64,000 nt of DNA, from contig NZ_CP118735.1 in the NCBI RefSeq assembly GCF_032595075.1, positions 21,001-85,000 of the forward strand, written 5' to 3'. This document shows, piece by piece, positions 45,008 to 55,575 of the stretch. The position numbers were made by a program, and so were the translations under genes. Every line of letters begins with the position of its first letter. Within the stretch, counting starts at the first letter, position 1. The notes below the pieces were generated by a model. It made no database searches, had not been told where the DNA came from, and was given only the letters and a program-made list of their open reading frames with translations. This stretch comes from Streptococcus sp. 29887. Its GTDB lineage: Bacteria; Bacillota; Bacilli; Lactobacillales; Streptococcaceae.

Positions 45008-45034
45008 TCCCAAAACAGAAGTTTTGGGATTTTT
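45008..45034 (+). terminator. Terminator after comX
   Basis: Perfect 9-bp stem TCCCAAAAC / GTTTTGGGA with AGAA loop, then TTTTT. Confidence 0.92.
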
Positions 45035-45054
45035 AAATTTTTAAGTAAAAACTC

Positions 45055-45083
45055 TTGCAATGCACAATATAATTTGATAGAAT
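45055..45083 (+). promoter_or_regulatory. Promoter of the S10 operon
   Basis: -35 TTGCAA, 17-bp spacer, -10 TAGAAT, 136 bases before rpsJ. Confidence 0.75.
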
Positions 45084-45089
45084 GTTCTA

Positions 45090-45219
45090 GTGCCGTAAAA
45101 TTACGGCTGTAGCTTTGATGCAAGAGGTTGCGACACGCTCGGTTGCATTGCCACGCAACGCGTGTTGGTTTTCTTGTGGAGCTAGCCTATTATCTTAAAT
45201 AGACGAAAAGGAGAAAAAG
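45090..45219 (+). promoter_or_regulatory. Structured 5' leader of rpsJ
   Basis: About 130 nt from the predicted start to rpsJ. Contains the hairpin GCCGTAA-AA-TTACGGC and a longer stem around ACACGC...GCGTGT enclosing GGTTGC/GCAAC. Such a leader may allow feedback control by a ribosomal protein (L4 in enterobacteria); for streptococci this is inference. Confidence 0.45.
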
Positions 45220-45528
45220 ATGGCAAACAAAAAAATCCGCATCCGCTTGAAAGCGTACGAACACCGTACACTTGATACAGCAGCTGCAAAAATCGTTGAA
45301 ACTGCAACTCGTACAGGTGCTCAAGTAGCAGGTCCAGTTCCACTTCCAACAGAACGTAGCCTCTACACAATCATCCGTGCGACTCACAAGTACAAAGATT
45401 CTCGTGAGCAGTTCGAAATGCGTACACACAAACGTTTGATTGACATCATCAACCCAACTCAAAAAACAGTTGATGCTTTGATGAAATTGGATCTTCCAAG
45501 TGGTGTAAACGTAGAAATCAAATTGTAA
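45220..45528 (+). CDS. rpsJ: 30S ribosomal protein S10
   Basis: 102 aa. N-terminus [17 protein letters not shown] and the loop [18 protein letters not shown] are S10 signatures. First gene of the S10 operon; in other bacteria S10 (NusE) also joins NusB in antitermination. GGAG 8 bases upstream. A 97-base spacer with a weak hairpin separates it from rplC. Confidence 0.98.
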   Translation: MANKKIRIRLKAYEHRTLDTAAAKIVETATRTGAQVAGPVPLPTERSLYTIIRATHKYKDSREQFEMRTHKRLIDIINPTQKTVDALMKLDLPSGVNVEIKL

Positions 45529-45625
45529 TCAAGTCGCGAGCAAAACTCAGAAACTTGATTTGAGCATGAAAAACGCTCGTTAAAAACTTTTTAAATACAA
45601 AATTAAGAAAAGGAATATTTTTCTC

Positions 45626-46252
45626 ATGACAAAAGGAATCTTAGGGAAAAAAGTGGGAATGACTCAAATCTTCACTGAATCTGGTGAATTTATCCCTGTA
45701 ACTGTCATCGAAGCAACTCCAAACGTTGTTCTTCAAGTGAAAACAGTTGAAACTGATGGTTATGCAGCAGTTCAAGTTGGTTTTGATGACAAACGCGAAG
45801 TATTGAGCAACAAACCTGCCAAAGGCCATGTAGCTAAAGCTAACACAGCTCCTAAGCGCTTCATTCGTGAATTCAAAAACATTGAAGGCTTGGAAGTTGG
45901 ACAAGAAATTACAGTTGAAACTTTCGCAGCTGGTGATGTTGTTGATGTAACTGGTACATCTAAAGGTAAAGGTTTCCAAGGTGTTATCAAACGCCATGGT
46001 CAATCACGTGGTCCTATGGCTCACGGTTCTCGTTACCACCGTCGTCCAGGTTCTATGGGTCCTGTTGCACCTAACCGTGTATTCAAAGGTAAAAACCTTG
46101 CAGGTCGCATGGGCGGCAACCGTGTAACAATTCAAAACCTTGAAGTTGTACAAGTTGTTCCAGAAAAGAACGTTATCCTTATCAAAGGTAACGTACCAGG
46201 TGCTAAGAAATCTCTTATCACTATCAAGTCAGCAGTTAAAGCTGGTAAATAA
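45626..46252 (+). CDS. rplC: 50S ribosomal protein L3
   Basis: 208 aa. [15 protein letters not shown] start and the [18 protein letters not shown] loop near the peptidyl-transferase centre are diagnostic. The ribosome binding site AAGGAA is short. Confidence 0.98.
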
Positions 46253-46276
46253 TAAGGAAAGGGGAAATCAGTCGAA

Positions 46277-46900
46277 ATGGCAAACGTAACATTATTTGAC
46301 CAAACTGGTAAACAAGCTGGTGAAGTAGTTCTTAACGATGCGATCTTTGGTATCGAGCCAAACCAAGCAGTTGTATTTGATGTGATCATCAGCCAACGTG
46401 CTATCCTTCGTCAAGGTACTCACGCAGTTAAAAACCGTTCAGCAGTCTCAGGTGGCGGACGCAAACCATGGCGTCAAAAAGGAACTGGACGTGCTCGTCA
46501 AGGTTCTATCCGTTCACCACAATGGCGTGGCGGTGGCGTAGTCTTCGGACCAACTCCACGTTCATACGCGTACAAACTTCCACAAAAAGTTCGTCGCTTG
46601 GCACTTAAATCTGTTTACTCAGAAAAAGTTGCTGAAAACAAATTTGTAGCTGTTAACTCACTTGAATTCACAGCTCCAAAAACTGCTGAATTTGCAAAAG
46701 TACTTGCAGCATTGAGCATTGATTCTAAAGTCCTTGTTATTCTTGAAGAAGGCAACGAATTCGCAGCTCTTTCTGCTCGTAACATCCCAGGAGTTAAAGT
46801 TGCAACTGCAACAACTGCAAGCGTACTTGACATCGCAAATGCAGACAAACTTCTTGTAACTCAAGCAGCTATCTCTAAAATTGAGGAGGTTCTTGCATAA
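46277..46900 (+). CDS. rplD: 50S ribosomal protein L4
   Basis: 207 aa. The extended loop [19 protein letters not shown] lines the exit tunnel and is a site of macrolide-resistance changes; here it is wild-type in form. Its last base is the first base of the rplW ATG (ATAATG junction). Confidence 0.98.
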   Translation: MANVTLFDQTGKQAGEVVLNDAIFGIEPNQAVVFDVIISQRAILRQGTHAVKNRSAVSGGGRKPWRQKGTGRARQGSIRSPQWRGGGVVFGPTPRSYAYKLPQKVRRLALKSVYSEKVAENKFVAVNSLEFTAPKTAEFAKVLAALSIDSKVLVILEEGNEFAALSARNIPGVKVATATTASVLDIANADKLLVTQAAISKIEEVLA

Positions 46901-47199
46901 TGAATTTGTATGATGTTATCAAAAAACCTGTCATCACAGAAAGCTCAATGGGCCAACTCGAAGCAGGCAAGTATGTATTTGAAGTTGACACTCGTGCACA
47001 CAAACTCTTGATCAAGCAAGCTGTTGAAGCTGCATTCGAGGGTGTTAAAGTTGCAAATGTTAACACAATCAACGTGAAACCTAAAACAAAACGCGTAGGT
47101 CGTTATGTAGGTCGCACAAACAAAGTGAAAAAAGCAATCATCACATTGGCTGCTGATTCAAAAGCGATCGAATTGTTCGCTACAGCTGACGCTGAATAA
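46900..47199 (+). CDS. rplW: 50S ribosomal protein L23
   Basis: 99 aa. [13 protein letters not shown] start and [15 protein letters not shown] loop. L23 sits at the tunnel exit and docks SRP and trigger factor. Overlaps rplD by one base. Confidence 0.97.
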   Translation: MNLYDVIKKPVITESSMGQLEAGKYVFEVDTRAHKLLIKQAVEAAFEGVKVANVNTINVKPKTKRVGRYVGRTNKVKKAIITLAADSKAIELFATADAE

Positions 47200-47216
47200 T
47201 CAAAGGAGGAATTAAC

Positions 47217-48050
47217 GTGGGTATTAAAGTTTATAAACCAACGACAAATGGCCGTCGTAACATGACTTCTTTGGACTTCGCTGAAATCACAACAAGCACT
47301 CCAGAAAAAAGCTTGCTTGTTGCTTTGAAGAGCAAAGCTGGTCGTAACAACAACGGTCGCATCACTGTTCGTCACCAAGGTGGCGGTCACAAACGTTTCT
47401 ACCGTTTGGTAGACTTCAAACGTAACAAAGATGGCGTTGAAGCAATCGTTAAAACTATCGAATACGATCCAAACCGTTCAGCAAACATCGCTCTTGTACA
47501 CTACACAGACGGTGTTAAAGCTTACATCATTGCTCCTAAAGGTCTTGAAGTTGGTCAACGCATCGTTTCAGGTCCAGAAGCAGATATCAAAGTTGGTAAC
47601 GCACTTCCACTTGCAAACATCCCAGTCGGTACTGTTGTTCACAACATCGAGTTGAAACCAGGTCGCGGTGGTGAGTTGGTTCGTGCTGCTGGTGCATCTG
47701 CACAGGTTCTTGGTCAAGAAGGTAAATACGTTCTTGTTCGCCTTCAATCAGGTGAAGTTCGTATGATCCTTGGTACTTGCCGTGCTACTGTTGGTACTGT
47801 AGGTAACGAACAACATGGCCTTGTTAACCTTGGTAAAGCAGGTCGTAGCCGCTGGAAAGGTATCCGTCCAACAGTTCGCGGTTCTGTAATGAACCCTAAC
47901 GATCACCCACACGGTGGTGGTGAAGGTAAAGCACCAGTTGGTCGTAAAGCACCATCTACACCATGGGGTAAACCAGCTCTTGGTTTGAAAACTCGTAACA
48001 AGAAAGCTAAATCTGACAAACTTATCGTTCGTCGTCGCAACCAAAAATAA
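47217..48050 (+). CDS. rplB: 50S ribosomal protein L2
   Basis: 277 aa. GTG start 47217 with AAAGGAGG upstream. [28 protein letters not shown] and the C-terminal [20 protein letters not shown] carry the conserved catalytic-centre histidine region. Followed by an unusual 250-base spacer before rpsS that contains a repeat element. Confidence 0.98.
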   Translation: MGIKVYKPTTNGRRNMTSLDFAEITTSTPEKSLLVALKSKAGRNNNGRITVRHQGGGHKRFYRLVDFKRNKDGVEAIVKTIEYDPNRSANIALVHYTDGVKAYIIAPKGLEVGQRIVSGPEADIKVGNALPLANIPVGTVVHNIELKPGRGGELVRAAGASAQVLGQEGKYVLVRLQSGEVRMILGTCRATVGTVGNEQHGLVNLGKAGRSRWKGIRPTVRGSVMNPNDHPHGGGEGKAPVGRKAPSTPWGKPALGLKTRNKKAKSDKLIVRRRNQK

Positions 48051-48150
48051 TCTATTCTTAGTTGCATAGCATTCTATATCATCCGCCAACTCGGTAGGGA
48101 TTGTCATGGACTGACTATTCCAGCACCTCAGTTTGATTGAAATGCCAGTT

Positions 48151-48260
48151 TGACGCAGTGGTTGATTGCAGTTTCTAGTAGCATAGCTACGTCGAAACTT
48201 CTAATCAACTGTGCGGGGGCAGGACAACGAACACGGTAACTGGGGTTCTGTCCAGCTCCC
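48151..48260. repeat. Short intergenic repeat, copy 2, inside the S10 operon
   Basis: GACGCAGTGGTTGATT... with a long hairpin (GTTGATT at 48161 pairs AATCAAC near 48209; inner AGTTTC/GAAACT and GTAGC/GCTAC), then AACTGTGCGGGGGCAGGAC pairing with GTCCAGCTCCC. Related to 43605-43783. Sits between rplB and rpsS. Confidence 0.7.
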
Positions 48261-48300
48261 AAGCCGCTGTGGTACATATTTTAAAGGAGAAAACACTAAA

Positions 48301-48582
48301 ATGGGACGTAGTCTTAAAAAAGGACCTTTCGTCGATGAGCATTTGATGAAAAAAGTTGAAGCTCAAGCAAATGACGAAAAGAAAAAAGTAATTAAAACTT
48401 GGTCACGTCGTTCAACGATCTTCCCAAGTTTCATCGGTTATACAATCGCAGTTTACGATGGACGTAAACACGTACCTGTATACATTCAAGAAGACATGGT
48501 AGGTCACAAACTTGGTGAATTTGCACCAACTCGTACTTACAAAGGTCATGCTGCTGACGACAAGAAAACTCGTCGTAAATAA
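48301..48582 (+). CDS. rpsS: 30S ribosomal protein S19
   Basis: 93 aa. [15 protein letters not shown] start, [39 protein letters not shown] 48301 chosen; the open frame extends upstream into the repeat spacer but AAAGGAG (48283-48289) fits this start. Confidence 0.98.
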
Positions 48583-48599
48583 TTTAGGAGGAAAACACA

Positions 48600-48944
48600 A
48601 TGGCAGAAATTACTTCAGCTAAAGCAACTGCTCGCACAGTACGTGTTTCACCTCGTAAATCACGTCTTGTCTTGGATAACATCCGTGGCAAAAGCGTAGC
48701 AGACGCAATCGCAATCTTGAAATTCACACCAAACAAAGCTGCAGGCATTATCGAGGGAGTTTTGAACTCAGCAATCGCTAACGCTGAAAACAACTTTGGT
48801 TTGGAAAAAGCTAACTTGGTAGTCAGCGAAGCATTCGCAAACGAAGGACCAACGTTGAAACGTTTCCGTCCACGTGCGAAAGGTTCTGCTTCACCAATCA
48901 ACAAACGCACAGCTCACATCACTGTAGTTGTGGCAGAGAAATAA
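48600..48944 (+). CDS. rplV: 50S ribosomal protein L22
   Basis: 114 aa. [21 protein letters not shown] start region; the tunnel hairpin [22 protein letters not shown] near the C-terminus. AGGAGG 5-6 bases upstream. Confidence 0.98.
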   Translation: MAEITSAKATARTVRVSPRKSRLVLDNIRGKSVADAIAILKFTPNKAAGIIEGVLNSAIANAENNFGLEKANLVVSEAFANEGPTLKRFRPRAKGSASPINKRTAHITVVVAEK

Positions 48945-48956
48945 GGAGGTAAAAAC

Positions 48957-49610
48957 GTGGGTCAAAAAGTACATCCAATTGGTATGCGTGTTGGCATCAT
49001 CCGTGATTGGGATGCTAAATGGTATGCTGAAAAAGAATACGCGGATTACCTTCATGAAGATCTTGCAATCCGCAACTTTATCAAAAAAGAATTGGCTGAT
49101 GCTTCAACATCAACAATCGAAATCGAACGTGCTGTAAATAAAGTTATCGTTTCTATCCACACTGCTAAGCCAGGTATGGTTATCGGTAAAGCTGGTAGCA
49201 ACGTTGATGCACTTCGTGCTCAATTGAACAAATTGACTGGCAAGCAGGTACACATCAACATCATCGAAATCAAACAACCTGATTTGGATGCACACCTTGT
49301 TGGTGAGTCAATCGCTCGTCAATTGGAGCAACGTGTGGCATTCCGCCGTGCTCAAAAACAAGCTATCCAACGTGCAATGCGCGCTGGTGCAAAAGGTATC
49401 AAAACACAAGTTTCTGGTCGTTTGAACGGTGCTGATATTGCCCGTGCAGAAGGCTACTCAGAAGGAACTGTTCCTCTTCATACACTTCGTGCGGATATCG
49501 ACTACGCTTGGGAAGAAGCTTTGACAACTTACGGTAAACTTGGTATCAAAGTATGGATCTACCGTGGTGAAGTTCTTCCAGCTCGTAAAAACACTAAAGG
49601 AGGTAAATAA
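48957..49610 (+). CDS. rpsC: 30S ribosomal protein S3
   Basis: 217 aa. GTG start 48957 with [19 protein letters not shown] start and a KH domain with [15 protein letters not shown]. It lines the mRNA entry channel. Confidence 0.98.
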   Translation: MGQKVHPIGMRVGIIRDWDAKWYAEKEYADYLHEDLAIRNFIKKELADASTSTIEIERAVNKVIVSIHTAKPGMVIGKAGSNVDALRAQLNKLTGKQVHINIIEIKQPDLDAHLVGESIARQLEQRVAFRRAQKQAIQRAMRAGAKGIKTQVSGRLNGADIARAEGYSEGTVPLHTLRADIDYAWEEALTTYGKLGIKVWIYRGEVLPARKNTKGGK

Positions 49611-49613
49611 CAA

Positions 49614-50027
49614 ATGTTAGTACCTAAACGTGTAAAACACCGTCGTGAATTCCGTGGAAAAATGCGCGGTGAAGCTAAAGGTGGAAAACAAGTAGACTTT
49701 GGTCAATACGGTCTTCAAGCAACTACTAGCTCATGGATTACAAACCGCCAAATCGAAGCTGCCCGTATCGCTATGACGCGTTACATGAAACGTGGTGGTA
49801 AAGTTTGGATTAAGATCTTCCCACACAAATCATACACTGCTAAAGCTATCGGTGTACGTATGGGTTCTGGTAAAGGTGCTCCTGAAGGTTGGGTAGCTCC
49901 AGTTAAACGCGGTAAGGTTATGTTTGAAGTAGCTGGCGTTTCTGAAGAAATCGCACGCGAAGCATTCCGCCTTGCTGGTCACAAATTGCCAGTTAAAGTT
50001 AAATTCGTAAAACGTGAAGCAGAATAA
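49614..50027 (+). CDS. rplP: 50S ribosomal protein L16
   Basis: 137 aa. [23 protein letters not shown] and [25 protein letters not shown]. The gap after rpsC is 3 bases. Confidence 0.98.
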
Positions 50028-50036
50028 GGAGAAGAC

Positions 50037-50243
50037 ATGAAACTTCAAGAAATTAAAGATTTTGTAAAAGAACTTCGTGGCCTTTCTCAAGAAGAACTTG
50101 CTAAGAAAGAAAACGAATTGAAGAAAGAACTCTTCGAACTTCGTTTCCAAGCTGCTGCTGGTCAACTTGAGCAAACTGCTCGTTTGAACGAAGTGAAGAA
50201 ACAAATTGCACGTATCAAAACTGTGCAATCTGAAACTAAATAA
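50037..50243 (+). CDS. rpmC: 50S ribosomal protein L29
   Basis: 68 aa, helical. [20 protein letters not shown], then [15 protein letters not shown] and a basic end. AAGGAGA upstream. Confidence 0.97.
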
Positions 50244-50266
50244 TAGATTGGGAAAGGAGAATTTCA

Positions 50267-50527
50267 ATGGAACGCAATAATCGTAAAGTTCTTGTTGGAC
50301 GCGTAGTATCTGACAAAATGGACAAAACAATCACAGTTGTAGTTGAAACAAAACGTAACCACCCAGTCTATGGTAAACGTATTAACTACTCTAAAAAGTA
50401 CAAAGCTCATGATGAAAACAATGTTGCTAAAGAAGGCGATATCGTTCGTATCATGGAAACTCGCCCACTTTCAGCTACAAAACGTTTCCGTCTTGTAGAA
50501 GTTGTGGAAGAGGCAGTTATCATTTAA
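50267..50527 (+). CDS. rpsQ: 30S ribosomal protein S17
   Basis: 86 aa OB-fold protein. [24 protein letters not shown] and [18 protein letters not shown]. Confidence 0.97.
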
Positions 50528-50551
50528 TCAACCTGAAAGGAGAAAATTGAC

Positions 50552-50920
50552 ATGATTCAAACAGAAACTCGTTTGAAAGTTGCTGACAACAGTGGCGCAC
50601 GTGAAATCTTGACAATCAAAGTTCTTGGTGGTTCAGGACGTAAATTCGCGAACATCGGCGACATCATCGTTGCTTCAGTAAAACAAGCTACTCCTGGTGG
50701 TGCGGTTAAAAAAGGTGACGTTGTTAAAGCCGTTATCGTTCGTACTAAGACAGGTGCTCGTCGTGCTGATGGTTCATACATCAAATTCGATGAGAATGCT
50801 GCTGTTATCATCCGTGAAGACAAAAACCCTCGCGGAACTCGTATCTTTGGCCCAGTGGCACGTGAATTGCGTGATGGCGGTTTCATGAAAATCGTTTCAT
50901 TGGCACCAGAAGTACTTTAA
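50552..50920 (+). CDS. rplN: 50S ribosomal protein L14
   Basis: 122 aa. [31 protein letters not shown] and C-terminal [18 protein letters not shown]. First gene of the spc-type block after rpsQ. Followed by a 182-base spacer with two strong hairpins. Confidence 0.98.
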   Translation: MIQTETRLKVADNSGAREILTIKVLGGSGRKFANIGDIIVASVKQATPGGAVKKGDVVKAVIVRTKTGARRADGSYIKFDENAAVIIREDKNPRGTRIFGPVARELRDGGFMKIVSLAPEVL

Positions 50921-50941
50921 TCAGATAGTTTTAGGAAATTT

Positions 50942-51078
50942 GTCACAGACTAGGCAGTTTGTTGCAGATAGTACTTGGGTACATCAAAACAAACTAACGA
51001 AGTCTGTGACGGATTTAGTAAACTAGAAAACAAACTAAGTCCCCTGGTTAAATTACTAACCAGGGTGCCCATTAGGGC
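50942..51078 (+). other. Hairpin-rich spacer rplN-rplX
   Basis: GTCACAGACT (50942) pairs AGTCTGTGAC (51001), with inner AGTTTGTT/AACAAACT. Then perfect CCCTGGTTA-AATTAC-TAACCAGGG (51042-51065) and GCCC-ATTA-GGGC (51067-51078). No T run follows, so these are not simple terminators. Confidence 0.65.
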
Positions 51079-51102
51079 GTAAGAAATTATAGGAGAAATC
51101 AA

Positions 51103-51408
51103 ATGTTTGTAAAAAAAGGCGATAAAGTTCGCGTAATCGCTGGTAAAGACAAAGGCGTTGAAGCTCTTGTCGTAACAGCACTTCCAAAAGTAAACAAAGT
51201 TATTGTTGAAGGTGTTAACATCGTTAAGAAACACCAAAAACCAAACAGCGAAAACCCTCAAGGTGCTATCGTTGAAAAAGAAGCTCCAATCCATGTGTCA
51301 AACGTTCAAGTTCTTGACAAAAATGGTGTTGCAGGACGCGTTGGTTACAAGTTTGTAGACGGCAAAAAAGTTCGCTACAACAAAAAATCAGGCGAAGTGC
51401 TTGATTAA
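51103..51408 (+). CDS. rplX: 50S ribosomal protein L24
   Basis: 101 aa. KOW domain [25 protein letters not shown]; ends KSGEVLD. TAGGAGA upstream. Confidence 0.97.
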   Translation: MFVKKGDKVRVIAGKDKGVEALVVTALPKVNKVIVEGVNIVKKHQKPNSENPQGAIVEKEAPIHVSNVQVLDKNGVAGRVGYKFVDGKKVRYNKKSGEVLD

Positions 51409-51431
51409 TCACGAAGGAAAGGAGAAGTATA

Positions 51432-51974
51432 ATGGCAAATCGTTTAAAAGAAAAATATCTTAATGAAGTAGTTCCTGCTTTGACTGAACAATTTAACTAT
51501 TCTTCAGTTATGGCTGTGCCAAAAGTTGATAAGATCGTTTTGAACATGGGTGTTGGTGACGCTGTTTCTAACGCTAAAAACCTTGAGAAAGCTGCTCAAG
51601 AATTGGCTTTGATCTCAGGTCAAAAACCACTTATCACTAAAGCTAAGAAATCAATCGCCGGCTTCCGTCTTCGTGAGGGTGTTGCGATCGGTGCGAAAGT
51701 AACTCTTCGTGGCGAACGTATGTATGAGTTCTTGGACAAATTGGTTACAGTTTCACTTCCACGTGTACGTGACTTCCACGGTGTACCAACTAAGTCATTC
51801 GACGGACGTGGTAACTACACACTTGGTGTGAAAGAGCAATTGATCTTCCCAGAAATCAACTTCGACGATGTTGATAAAACTCGCGGTATGGATATCGTTA
51901 TCGTTACAACTGCTAACACTGACGAAGAATCACGTGCATTGCTTACTGGCCTTGGTATGCCGTTTGCAAAATAA
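51432..51974 (+). CDS. rplE: 50S ribosomal protein L5
   Basis: 180 aa. [16 protein letters not shown] start, [32 protein letters not shown]. Binds 5S rRNA. AAAGGAGA upstream. Confidence 0.98.
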   Translation: MANRLKEKYLNEVVPALTEQFNYSSVMAVPKVDKIVLNMGVGDAVSNAKNLEKAAQELALISGQKPLITKAKKSIAGFRLREGVAIGAKVTLRGERMYEFLDKLVTVSLPRVRDFHGVPTKSFDGRGNYTLGVKEQLIFPEINFDDVDKTRGMDIVIVTTANTDEESRALLTGLGMPFAK

Positions 51975-51988
51975 GAGGGAGAGAATAA

Positions 51989-52174
51989 ATGGCTAAAAAA
52001 TCAATGATCGCTAAGAACAAACGCCCAGCTAAGTTCTCTACACAAGCTTACACACGCTGTGAAAAATGTGGACGTCCACACTCAGTTTACCGCAAATTCA
52101 AATTGTGCCGTGTATGCTTCCGCGACTTGGCTTACCTTGGACAAATTCCTGGCGTAACAAAAGCTTCTTGGTAA
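51989..52174 (+). CDS. rpsN: 30S ribosomal protein S14, zinc-binding form
   Basis: 61 aa, the short C+ type. Zinc ligands are in CEKC and [23 protein letters not shown] and [16 protein letters not shown] zinc-free paralogue may exist elsewhere in the genome. Confidence 0.97.
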   Translation: MAKKSMIAKNKRPAKFSTQAYTRCEKCGRPHSVYRKFKLCRVCFRDLAYLGQIPGVTKASW

Positions 52175-52480
52175 GATAAGATGTGAGAGCGTTTAGCAAC
52201 CAAGGCAAAGATAGGAGATTTGACGACGAAGTTTACTTCTAGGAAAATCTATTTTCTTTGCTAAGGTTGTAGCTCGAACTCAATTAAAACAACCCCGATA
52301 CAAAGTTTGCTTGCCGATTTGAACACGGGCGAAAGCCTGTGTGAAAAAGACAAACTTTCCTAGAAACCAAAGTTTCTACGTCAAGTTTTCTATTTTCACT
52401 TTGGCTTTTTAGCGCCCTTTGTATCATGAATTAACTAGCAAGTGACTAGATCAAACTGCTAGTGAGAGGAGAAACAACAA
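52175..52480 (+). other. Structured spacer rpsN-rpsH
   Basis: 306 bases without a gene. GATACAAAG (52297-52305) pairs CTTTGTATC (52417-52425), enclosing ACGGGC-GAAA-GCCTGT and AGAAAC-CAAA-GTTTCT. An earlier stem links AGCAACC/GGTTGT and GAGC/GCTC (about 52191-52275). No coding frame or promoter recognised. Confidence 0.6.
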
Positions 52481-52879
52481 ATGGTTATGACTGACCCAAT
52501 TGCAGATTTTTTGACACGTATTCGTAACGCTAACCAAGCAAAACACGAAGTGCTTGAAGTTCCTGCATCAAACATCAAAAAAGGTATTGCTACAATCCTT
52601 AAAAACGAAGGTTTTGTAAAAAACGTTGAATTCATCGAAGATGACAAACAAGGTATCATCCGCGTATTCTTGAAATACGGACCAAACGGTGAAAAAGTTA
52701 TCACTAACTTGAAACGCGTTTCAAAACCAGGTCTTCGTGTTTACTCAAAACGTGAAGATATTCCAAAAGTTCTTAACGGACTTGGTATCGCAATCATCTC
52801 AACATCAGAAGGTCTTTTGACTGACAAACAAGCTCGTCAAAAGAATGTTGGTGGTGAGGTTATCGCATACGTTTGGTAA
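52481..52879 (+). CDS. rpsH: 30S ribosomal protein S8
   Basis: 132 aa. [18 protein letters not shown] start and C-terminal [34 protein letters not shown] 8 bases upstream. In enterobacteria S8 represses its operon by binding mRNA near rplE; no such site is claimed here. Confidence 0.98.
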   Translation: MVMTDPIADFLTRIRNANQAKHEVLEVPASNIKKGIATILKNEGFVKNVEFIEDDKQGIIRVFLKYGPNGEKVITNLKRVSKPGLRVYSKREDIPKVLNGLGIAIISTSEGLLTDKQARQKNVGGEVIAYVW

Positions 52880-53299
52880 TCTTTTAGCTTCCAATTTCGT
52901 CATGTGCCTGTGTTAGAGCGTCTGGACATACCCAAGTATAGCCTGCGTCGCTCTGCCTTGTCACATTTAGAAATTGAAACCTAAAAGCATGATTGCTTCT
53001 CAAATGCGATCATGAGACCTAACTAGAACAAGACTTACTAATTGAACACGCCTACAACTCATTGAAAAAAGTGGAAAGTGTTTCAGAAATGTTCACTTTG
53101 TTTGTCGTAAACGTCTGAACTTTCTCTGACCTTTGGTCAGGAAAGTCCTTGTCGTTCTGACGAGGGTGCGTCTGCGAAATCAAAGATTTCGGACTTGCCG
53201 CTTATTTTTCTTCGAGTTGCTTAACGGCTTTGTATCTTGTTCACCCCGTGAAAACTAGTCGCTCGACGGCTTGATAATTTAACAGGAGAATTAAAAAAT
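52880..53299 (+). other. Structured spacer rpsH-rplF
   Basis: 420 bases without a gene, the longest spacer of the cluster. CTTTTAG...CAATTTC (52881-52898) pairs GAAATTG...CTAAAAG (52970-52987). Further hairpins: CATGAT-TGC/GCGATCATG (about 52988-53014), CTGACC-TTT-GGTCAG, and perfect CGAAATC-AAA-GATTTCG (53175-53191). No ORF with a ribosome binding site. Confidence 0.6.
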
Positions 53300-53836
53300 A
53301 TGTCACGTATTGGTAATAAAGTAATTACATTGCCTGCTGGTGTTGAGCTTGCTCAAAACAACGGCGTGGTAACTGTAAAAGGACCTAAAGGGGAATTGAC
53401 TCGTGAATTCCCAACTGCTATTGAAATCCGTGTGGAAGGTACAGAAGTTACACTTCACCGTCCAAACGATTCAAAAGAAATGAAGACTATTCACGGTACT
53501 AGCCGTGCTAACCTCAACAACATGGTTGTTGGTGTTTCTGAAGGCTTCAAAAAAGAACTTGAAATGCGTGGTGTCGGTTACCGTGCTCAATTAGCTGGTA
53601 ACAAATTGACACTTGCTGTTGGTAAATCACATCCAGATGAAGTGGTTGCACCAGAAGGTATTACATTTGAAGTTCCAACACCAACACAAATCATCGTGTC
53701 TGGTATCAACAAAGAAGTTGTTGGTCAAACAGCAGCTTACATCCGTAGCCTTCGCGCTCCTGAGCCATACAAAGGTAAAGGTATCCGCTACGTTGGTGAA
53801 TTCGTTCGCCGTAAAGAAGGTAAAACAGGTAAATAA
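53300..53836 (+). CDS. rplF: 50S ribosomal protein L6
   Basis: 178 aa, two duplicated domains. [16 protein letters not shown] start and C-terminal [31 protein letters not shown] upstream. Confidence 0.98.
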   Translation: MSRIGNKVITLPAGVELAQNNGVVTVKGPKGELTREFPTAIEIRVEGTEVTLHRPNDSKEMKTIHGTSRANLNNMVVGVSEGFKKELEMRGVGYRAQLAGNKLTLAVGKSHPDEVVAPEGITFEVPTPTQIIVSGINKEVVGQTAAYIRSLRAPEPYKGKGIRYVGEFVRRKEGKTGK

Positions 53837-53847
53837 TAGCTTGCTGG

Positions 53848-53862
53848 GGTGGCTAAGCCACC
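53848..53862 (+). other. Small hairpin rplF-rplR spacer
   Basis: Perfect GGTGGC-TAA-GCCACC; a second one, GTTTC-GTAA-GAAAC, follows within 40 bases. No T run. Confidence 0.5.
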
Positions 53863-53924
53863 TGGCTGACTATTTCTCAAATTGTTTCGTAAGAAACAGA
53901 ATCATACATTAAGAGGTGAATATT

Positions 53925-54281
53925 GTGATTTCAAAACCAGATAAAAACAAAATCCGCCAAAAACGCCACCGTCGCGTTCGCGGTAAAATCTCTGGAACTG
54001 CTGCTCGCCCACGTTTGAACATTTTCCGTTCTAATACAGGCATCTACGCTCAAGTGATTGATGACGTAGCGGGTGTAACGCTCGCAAGCGCTTCTACTCT
54101 TGATAAAGAAGTTTCAAAAGGTACTAAGACAGAACAAGCTGTTGTTGTAGGTAAACTCGTTGCTGAACGCGCGGTAGCTAAAGGTATTTCTGAAGTGGTC
54201 TTTGACCGCGGTGGATATCTCTATCACGGACGTGTGAAAGCTTTGGCTGAATCAGCTCGTGAAAACGGATTGAAATTCTAA
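53925..54281 (+). CDS. rplR: 50S ribosomal protein L18
   Basis: 118 aa from GTG 53925 ([21 protein letters not shown]), with GAGGTG 6 bases upstream; ATG 53916 overlaps that site. [14 protein letters not shown] and [18 protein letters not shown]. Binds 5S rRNA. Confidence 0.97.
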   Translation: MISKPDKNKIRQKRHRRVRGKISGTAARPRLNIFRSNTGIYAQVIDDVAGVTLASASTLDKEVSKGTKTEQAVVVGKLVAERAVAKGISEVVFDRGGYLYHGRVKALAESARENGLKF

Positions 54282-54299
54282 TAGGGAGGACACTAAGAA

Positions 54300-54794
54300 A
54301 TGGCATTCAAAGATAACGCAGTTGAAATTGAAGAACGCGTAGTAGCCATCAACCGTGTTACAAAAGTTGTTAAAGGTGGACGTCGTCTTCGTTTCGCAGC
54401 TCTTGTGGTTGTTGGTGACCGTAACGGTCGCGTAGGTTTCGGTACTGGTAAAGCTCAAGAAGTACCAGAAGCTATCCGTAAAGCAGTTGAATCTGCTAAG
54501 AAAAACATGATTGAAGTACCAATGGTTGGTACAACAATTCCTCACGAAGTTCGTTCAGAATTTGGAGGAGCTCGTGTATTGTTGAAACCTGCTTCAGAAG
54601 GTTCTGGGGTTGCTGCCGGTGGTGCAACTCGTGCCGTAATCGAATTGGCAGGTATCGCAGATGTGACTTCTAAGTCACTTGGTTCAAACACACCAATCAA
54701 CATCGTTCGCGCAACAGTTGAAGGTTTGAAACAATTGAAACGTGCTGAAGAAGTGGCTGCACTTCGTGGCATCTCAGTTTCTGATTTAGCATAA
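54300..54794 (+). CDS. rpsE: 30S ribosomal protein S5
   Basis: 164 aa. [37 protein letters not shown] and [22 protein letters not shown]. Spectinomycin-site residues look wild-type. Confidence 0.98.
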   Translation: MAFKDNAVEIEERVVAINRVTKVVKGGRRLRFAALVVVGDRNGRVGFGTGKAQEVPEAIRKAVESAKKNMIEVPMVGTTIPHEVRSEFGGARVLLKPASEGSGVAAGGATRAVIELAGIADVTSKSLGSNTPINIVRATVEGLKQLKRAEEVAALRGISVSDLA

Positions 54795-54808
54795 GAAAGG
54801 AGATACTC

Positions 54809-54991
54809 ATGGCTCAAATTAAAATCACTTTGACTAAGTCTCCAATCGGTCGCAAACCAGAACAACGTAAAACAGTTGTTGCACTTGGACTTGGTAAATT
54901 GAACTCTTCAGTTGTTAAGGAAGATAACCCAGCTATCCTTGGTATGGTTAACGCTATCTCTCACTTGGTAACTGTAGAAGAAGTTAAGTAA
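54809..54991 (+). CDS. rpmD: 50S ribosomal protein L30
   Basis: 60 aa. [21 protein letters not shown], then [18 protein letters not shown] upstream. Confidence 0.97.
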   Translation: MAQIKITLTKSPIGRKPEQRKTVVALGLGKLNSSVVKEDNPAILGMVNAISHLVTVEEVK

Positions 54992-55005
54992 AATAACAAA
55001 TGGCT

Positions 55006-55088
55006 AAGTCGCATAGAAAATTCTTTGCGACTTCTAGTCAATTTCATAAAATAAGCGAGTTTGTGGACAAAGACTCTTGTATTCCACA
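55006..55088 (+). other. Two hairpins in the rpmD-rplO spacer
   Basis: AAGTCGCA / TGCGACTT (55006-55033) and TGTGGA / TCCACA (55062-55088). The spacer is 130 bases. Confidence 0.5.
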
Positions 55089-55121
55089 GGCGCTAGCATA
55101 TAAAAGAGGAGAAAATAAGTA

Positions 55122-55562
55122 ATGAAACTTCATGAATTGCAACCTGCTACAGGTTCTCGTAAAGTCCGCAACCGTGTAGGTCGTGGTACATCATCAGGTA
55201 ACGGTAAAACTTCTGGCCGTGGTCAAAAAGGTCAAAAAGCTCGTAGCGGTGGCGGTGTTCGTCCAGGTTTTGAGGGTGGACAAACTCCATTGTTCCGTCG
55301 TCTTCCAAAACGTGGATTTACAAACATCAACGCTAAAGAATACGCAATCGTTAACCTTGATCAATTGAACGCTTTTGAAGATGGTGCTGAAGTAACACCA
55401 GTTGTACTTATCGAAGCTGGTATTGTTAAAGCTGAAAAATCAGGTATCAAAATCCTTGGTAACGGCGAATTGACGAAGAAATTGACAGTTAAGGCTGCTA
55501 AATTCTCTAAATCAGCTGAAGAAGCAATCACTTCTAAAGGTGGCTCAGTAGAAGTCATCTAA
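55122..55562 (+). CDS. rplO: 50S ribosomal protein L15
   Basis: 146 aa. [45 protein letters not shown]. secY follows after 13 bases. Confidence 0.98.
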   Translation: MKLHELQPATGSRKVRNRVGRGTSSGNGKTSGRGQKGQKARSGGGVRPGFEGGQTPLFRRLPKRGFTNINAKEYAIVNLDQLNAFEDGAEVTPVVLIEAGIVKAEKSGIKILGNGELTKKLTVKAAKFSKSAEEAITSKGGSVEVI

Positions 55563-55575
55563 GAGGTGACAGCCT

